Assembly: GCA_035294565.1 (NCBI GenBank)
Contig: DATGKR010000123.1
Location: 1 to 34,292, forward strand
Source of the DNA: DATGKR01 sp035294565
GTDB taxonomy: Bacteria; Actinomycetota; Acidimicrobiia; Acidimicrobiales; Palsa-688
Direction of reading: 5' to 3'
DNA: 34,292 nucleotides
How positions within the stretch are numbered: position 1 is the first letter of the stretch; every line of letters starts with the position of its first letter. Both the position numbers and the translations under genes were made by a program. Shown here piece by piece: positions 31,591-34,292 of this stretch. The notes below the pieces were generated by a model. It was not told the origin of the DNA. It searched no databases and saw only the letters and a program-made list of their open reading frames with translations.

Positions 31591-31686
31591 TCAGATCCCG
31601 GCGGCGACGAGGACCAGAGCCAGGCCGAAGGCGAAGGCGACCGCCAACTTGTTGGTCATGTGCAGCGCCTGCTCGAAGGGGGTCAT
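31591..31686 (-). CDS. Possible 31-residue membrane microprotein
   Basis: A 31-codon frame from ATG 31686 reads MTPFEQALHMTNK followed by one hydrophobic segment (LAVAFAFGLALVLVAAGI) to the stop at 31591. The amphipathic start and single membrane span are what a real small membrane protein looks like, and the frame lies alone in the gap between two genes, convergent with the one before it. No clear Shine-Dalgarno is seen; ATACAT lies 6 bases before the ATG. Chance cannot be excluded at this length. Confidence 0.45.
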   Translation of the reverse strand: MTPFEQALHMTNKLAVAFAFGLALVLVAAGI

Positions 31687-31789
31687 CGGCCCATGTATCG
31701 GGCCAGCCGGCGCAGCCTTGAACCCCTTCCGTGGAAATACGCGCCGCTAGTCGAAGTTCGAGTCAAGCGGTCCGGGGGCGGCAGGTGGG

Positions 31790-31795
31790 TAGGTT
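31790..31795 (+). promoter_or_regulatory. -10 box of the limonene-epoxide-hydrolase-like gene
   Basis: TAGGTT lies 6 bases before GTG 31802, without a Shine-Dalgarno sequence between, fitting the leaderless pattern. The 31687-31789 stretch before it holds nothing else I can name. Confidence 0.55.
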
Positions 31796-31801
31796 GACCC
31801 C

Positions 31802-32260
31802 GTGACCGAGGAACCCTCCGCCCCGGGCGGCCCTGCACCCGTTTTCACCGTCAGGCGCTTCTTCGAGCTCCTCCAGGAGGGCGACATCGAAGCGGCGGCC
31901 GAGCTGCTCGACCCCGCGGTGCGTTACGTGAACGTTCCGCTGCCCGCCATCCGCGGCAAGGAGCGGACCAAGAAGGTGCTGGCAGCGGTTTTCGGGCGAC
32001 CCCGGGTCGGGTTGGAGGTGTACATGCACAGCATCTCCGAGTCCCAGGGCACCGTCCTCACCGAACGGACCGACGTCATCGTCGTCGGTCCGGTGCGGGT
32101 GCAAGTGTGGGTGTGCGGCCGGTTCGACGTCGCCGGCGGCAGGATCGTCTTCTGGAAGGACTACTTCGACTGGCTCGACGCGGCCGTGGCCACGGTGCGC
32201 GGCCTTCTCGGAGCGGTGATCCCCGTTCTCGCGCCGAAGCCGCCTGTCGCGGATGGCTAA
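31802..32260 (+). CDS. Limonene-1,2-epoxide hydrolase-like (NTF2/SnoaL-fold) protein
   Basis: A 152-residue cone-shaped NTF2-fold protein of the limonene-epoxide hydrolase family. VRRFFELLQEGDIEAAAELLD is the entry helix pair, and the catalytic Asp-Arg-Asp set of LEH is represented by TERTDV and FWKDYFDW. The product may open small epoxides, although many family members have unrelated roles. GTG 31802 is supported by TAGGTT 6 bases upstream. The stop TAA (32258-32260) is in the same frame as the amidase that follows and also begins a -10-like TAAGGT. Confidence 0.85.
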   Translation: MTEEPSAPGGPAPVFTVRRFFELLQEGDIEAAAELLDPAVRYVNVPLPAIRGKERTKKVLAAVFGRPRVGLEVYMHSISESQGTVLTERTDVIVVGPVRVQVWVCGRFDVAGGRIVFWKDYFDWLDAAVATVRGLLGAVIPVLAPKPPVADG

Positions 32261-32263
32261 GGT
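32258..32263 (+). promoter_or_regulatory. -10 box overlapping the upstream stop codon, before the amidase
   Basis: TAAGGT contains the TAA stop of the upstream gene and lies 6 bases before the ATC at 32270, the same spacing as at GTG 31802, GTG 25174, GTG 26966 and ATG 19575 in this window. Confidence 0.5.
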
Positions 32264-32269
32264 GCGGCG

Positions 32270-33727
32270 ATCGCAACGGCCGACCCGTCCCCCTCCACCG
32301 AGCAGCTCGCCTATCTGAACGCGTCGGACGCCGCGGCGCTGCTCGACAAGGGTGAGATCACCTCGGCGGAGCTGGTCGAAGCCGCTCTGCGCCGGATCGA
32401 GGAGATCGACGCCCCCGCCTCGCCGATCGGTCTGCGCTCGGTGCTGGCGGTCGCCGACCGGGCCCTCGACGAGGCTCGCGAGTCGGACCGCCGGAGGGCC
32501 GACGGTCAGAAGCGCGGCCCCCTCGAAGGCATACCTGTCATCGTCAAGGACAACATCGAGGCCCTCGGGCTGCCCTCCTGTGCCGGCTCGACGAGCCTGC
32601 TCGGTCGTCCCCCTACCCGCGACGCCCCGCTGGTCAGCCGGCTGCGCGCTGCGGGCGCCGTGGTGGCCGCCTCGGCGAACCTTTCGGAGTGGGCGAACAT
32701 CCGCTCGTCGCGCTCCACCGGCGGCTGGTCGGCGGTGGGCGGCCTGACCGGCAACCCCTGGGCGCTCGACCGCAACGCCGGCGGCTCGTCGTCGGGCTCG
32801 GCGGCCGCCGTCGCCGCCGGCATCGTCGCTCTCGCCGTCGGCACCGAGACCGACGGGTCGATCACCTGCCCGGCGTCGCTCAACGGCGTCGCCGGCCTCA
32901 AACCGGCCGTGGGTGCCGTGTCCACCGGGGGAGTGGTGCCGATCAGCCGCAGCCAGGACAGCCCAGGGCCGTTGGCGCGCACCGCCGCCGACGCAGCGCT
33001 TCTCTTTCGTGTCATCGCCGGGCGCGCCCTTCCGCCGGCCGGGGCACCCGGCGGTCTCGTCGTCGCGGCCGCCGTGACCTGGAGGACGGGCCATCCCGCC
33101 ACCGACGAGCTCTTTGTCCGGACCGTGGAGAAGTTGCGCGAGGCGGGGGCGGAGGTGAGGGACGTGGAGGCGCCGATCCCCTCGGAGCGCGACCACGACG
33201 ACGAGCTCACCGTCCTTTTGTGCGAGCTGAAGGACGGCCTCGACGCCTACCTGCCCACCAGGGGCCCAGTCGGCCCGCAGAGCCTCGCCGAGGTGGTCGC
33301 CCACGAGGATGCTCTTCGAGCCGTCGAGCAGGAATGGTTCGGCCACGACCTCTTCGAGAAGGCGCTCGAGCTTGGCGGCTGCGACAGCGAACGCTACCGC
33401 CAGGCCCGGGCCCGCAACCTGGCGTGGGCGCGCGGCTGTCTCGAAACCGCCCTTGGGGGCGCCGATGTTCTCGTCGCCCCCGCCTACGGGCCGGCGTGGA
33501 AGTCCGACCTCGTCCTCGGAGGCCACCCCGCCGCTGCCGCCCCGACCACCATGGCGCCTGCTGTGGCCGGCTGGCCGATCGCGACGGTCCCCATGGGGCT
33601 GGCACAAGGACTGCCAGTGGGGGTGTCGTTGATCGGGCGGCCCGGATCCGAAGGCCTGCTGCTCGCCACCGGAGCTTCGCTCGAAGCGCCCGCCCGCCCG
33701 ACCTGGGCGCCCCCGCAGCGGGGTTGA
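32270..33727 (+). CDS. Amidase-signature-family amidase, apparent ATC start codon
   Basis: A protein of about 485 residues of the amidase signature family, hydrolysing an amide to acid and ammonia. The Ser-cisSer-Lys triad is visible: Lys in GIPVIVKDNIE, Ser in NAGGSSSGSAAAVAAG and the nucleophile in GTETDGSITCPAS. The N-terminal helix LNASDAAALLDKGEITSAEL, followed by VEAALRRIEEID, belongs to the family and begins soon after the upstream stop, but no ATG, GTG or TTG occurs in frame between that stop (32258-32260) and GTG 32441, which would remove 57 residues. ATC 32270 is listed because TAAGGT lies 6 bases upstream. Stop readthrough from the upstream in-frame gene or a sequence error are other options. 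Confidence 0.85.
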   Translation: MATADPSPSTEQLAYLNASDAAALLDKGEITSAELVEAALRRIEEIDAPASPIGLRSVLAVADRALDEARESDRRRADGQKRGPLEGIPVIVKDNIEALGLPSCAGSTSLLGRPPTRDAPLVSRLRAAGAVVAASANLSEWANIRSSRSTGGWSAVGGLTGNPWALDRNAGGSSSGSAAAVAAGIVALAVGTETDGSITCPASLNGVAGLKPAVGAVSTGGVVPISRSQDSPGPLARTAADAALLFRVIAGRALPPAGAPGGLVVAAAVTWRTGHPATDELFVRTVEKLREAGAEVRDVEAPIPSERDHDDELTVLLCELKDGLDAYLPTRGPVGPQSLAEVVAHEDALRAVEQEWFGHDLFEKALELGGCDSERYRQARARNLAWARGCLETALGGADVLVAPAYGPAWKSDLVLGGHPAAAAPTTMAPAVAGWPIATVPMGLAQGLPVGVSLIGRPGSEGLLLATGASLEAPARPTWAPPQRG

Positions 33728-33785
33728 GGGGCCCGGCTCGGCCTGGCGCCCGGCTGCCAGCGAGGTTGGCGCGGGCCTGAAGCGG

Positions 33786-34292
33786 CTAGCCGTCGAGGTG
33801 GGCCGGCAGCCCGAAGCGGGGGAACAGCTCGCCGGGCGCGAGCAAGTCGAGGAAGAACGCCATCTCGGCGATCGCCCCGCCCGAGACCTCGAGGACCTGT
33901 ATCGCCCAGGGGGTCCACCCGCCCTCCGGGTCGGGCCGGTACTGGCCGAACGCCGGGCAGCCGTTCGCCGAGGTCGCCACCAGGCGCGACCCCCGACAGC
34001 CGTCCGGTCCAGGCTGCGCCATCCAGCGGCCGATGTCCTCCCGGCCGCGCAGCCAAAGCTCGAAGGGGGGCATCGACTGCACCGCGTCCTCGTGCAGCAG
34101 CGACACGAGAGCGTCGATGTCGTAGCGCTCGAACGCCTCCACGTACCGCCGCAGCAGGTCCGAGGTGTCGGAGTCGAGCTGGCGGGGCTTGCCGCCGTCG
34201 GGCAGGGAGGCGAGGGTGGCGCGGGCCCGCTGCAGAGAGCTGTTCACCGCCGCCACCGTGGTATCCAGCAGCTCGGCGGCCTCGGAGGCCGG
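33786..34292 (-). CDS. ECF RNA polymerase sigma factor with C-terminal SnoaL-like domain (partial)
   Basis: The gene runs off the right edge, so only its last 168 codons are present. They start in the helix-turn-helix of sigma region 4 (ASEAAELLDTTVAAVNSSLQ, then RARATL), followed by a linker and a SnoaL/NTF2-like domain (LLRRYVEAFERYDIDALVSLLHEDAVQSMPP, with the GREDIGRWM and ELFPRFGLP ends). This order is typical of the SigG/SigJ-like ECF groups in Actinobacteria, where the extra domain is thought to control activity in place of an anti-sigma factor. The internal GTG at 34256 is not the start. It converges on the amidase gene with 58 bases between. Confidence 0.88.
   Translation of the reverse strand, partial: PASEAAELLDTTVAAVNSSLQRARATLASLPDGGKPRQLDSDTSDLLRRYVEAFERYDIDALVSLLHEDAVQSMPPFELWLRGREDIGRWMAQPGPDGCRGSRLVATSANGCPAFGQYRPDPEGGWTPWAIQVLEVSGGAIAEMAFFLDLLAPGELFPRFGLPAHLDG

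Noticed and set aside
31802..33727. One fused epoxide hydrolase-amidase gene through the TAA
   Set aside because: Both domains are in frame, but the -10-like TAAGGT and correct 6-base spacing to ATC 32270 make a separate start simpler; kept as an alternative in the findings.
1..34292. tRNA, rRNA, insertion sequences, prophage genes
   Set aside because: No tRNA-like TTCGAnTCC arm with a partner stem, no transposase or integrase, and the only phage-like sequence is the fused domain at the end of the DivIVA-like protein.

Overview
The window reads as an ordinary chromosomal segment of a very GC-rich actinobacterium (Actinomycetota). The WhiB protein, class E sortase, DivIVA-type coiled-coil protein, UPF0182 membrane protein, DUF2342 protein, actinobacterial leuA attenuator and many leaderless promoters (TAnnnT box 6-10 bases before the start codon) all point that way. 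The presence of mreB and the WLPPEDRLWRHPSE-type N-terminus of the HtrA-like protein would suit Acidimicrobiia or a related deep lineage, but the class is an inference. No tRNA, rRNA, CRISPR array, insertion sequence or prophage was seen.

Layout. Positions 1-369 are non-coding and carry small repeats. whiB (minus) and leuA (plus) diverge; leuA is preceded by a 47-codon leader peptide ending in four Leu codons, a hairpin and a U-tract terminator, a textbook attenuator. A plus-strand run follows: a small unknown gene, ppk1 and a Nudix hydrolase. A sortase gene lies on the opposite strand between this Nudix gene and a histidine phosphatase gene; these are the two halves of what is a single MutT1 protein next to ppk1 in mycobacteria. 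Then come a disordered protein, an MFS transporter, a DUF2342 protein without its zinc motif, an SDR epimerase, a catalytically dead HtrA-like protein, moaE, a small membrane protein and mreB. A 58-residue membrane protein with a HEAT-repeat protein diverges from a Lon-like PDZ protease that is coupled (TGATG) to a large orphan histidine kinase. Next are a DivIVA protein whose C-terminus resembles the phage Mu F/SPP1 gp7 head-morphogenesis domain, and UPF0182.

From 24.5 kb: an AlkB-like dioxygenase and a nucleotidyltransferase-fold gene diverge across a LexA-box-like palindrome. A minus-strand run carries an LLM flavin oxidoreductase, a DUF445 protein, a frameshifted FAH-family gene and a D-threonine aldolase-like gene. 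A TetR regulator diverges from the LLM gene. Two small/unknown membrane proteins, a limonene-epoxide-hydrolase-like protein, an amidase with no standard start codon and the C-terminal part of an ECF sigma factor with a SnoaL-like domain close the window.

Themes. Envelope and cell-shape proteins dominate 5.6-24.5 kb (sortase, MreB, HtrA-like, Lon-like protease, histidine kinase, DivIVA-like, UPF0182). Several proteins keep a recognisable fold but lack key catalytic residues (HtrA-like, DUF2342, SDR, nucleotidyltransferase). Genes are tightly packed: stop codons double as -10 boxes of the next gene at three places, and two convergent pairs share a CTAG in which both stop codons overlap.
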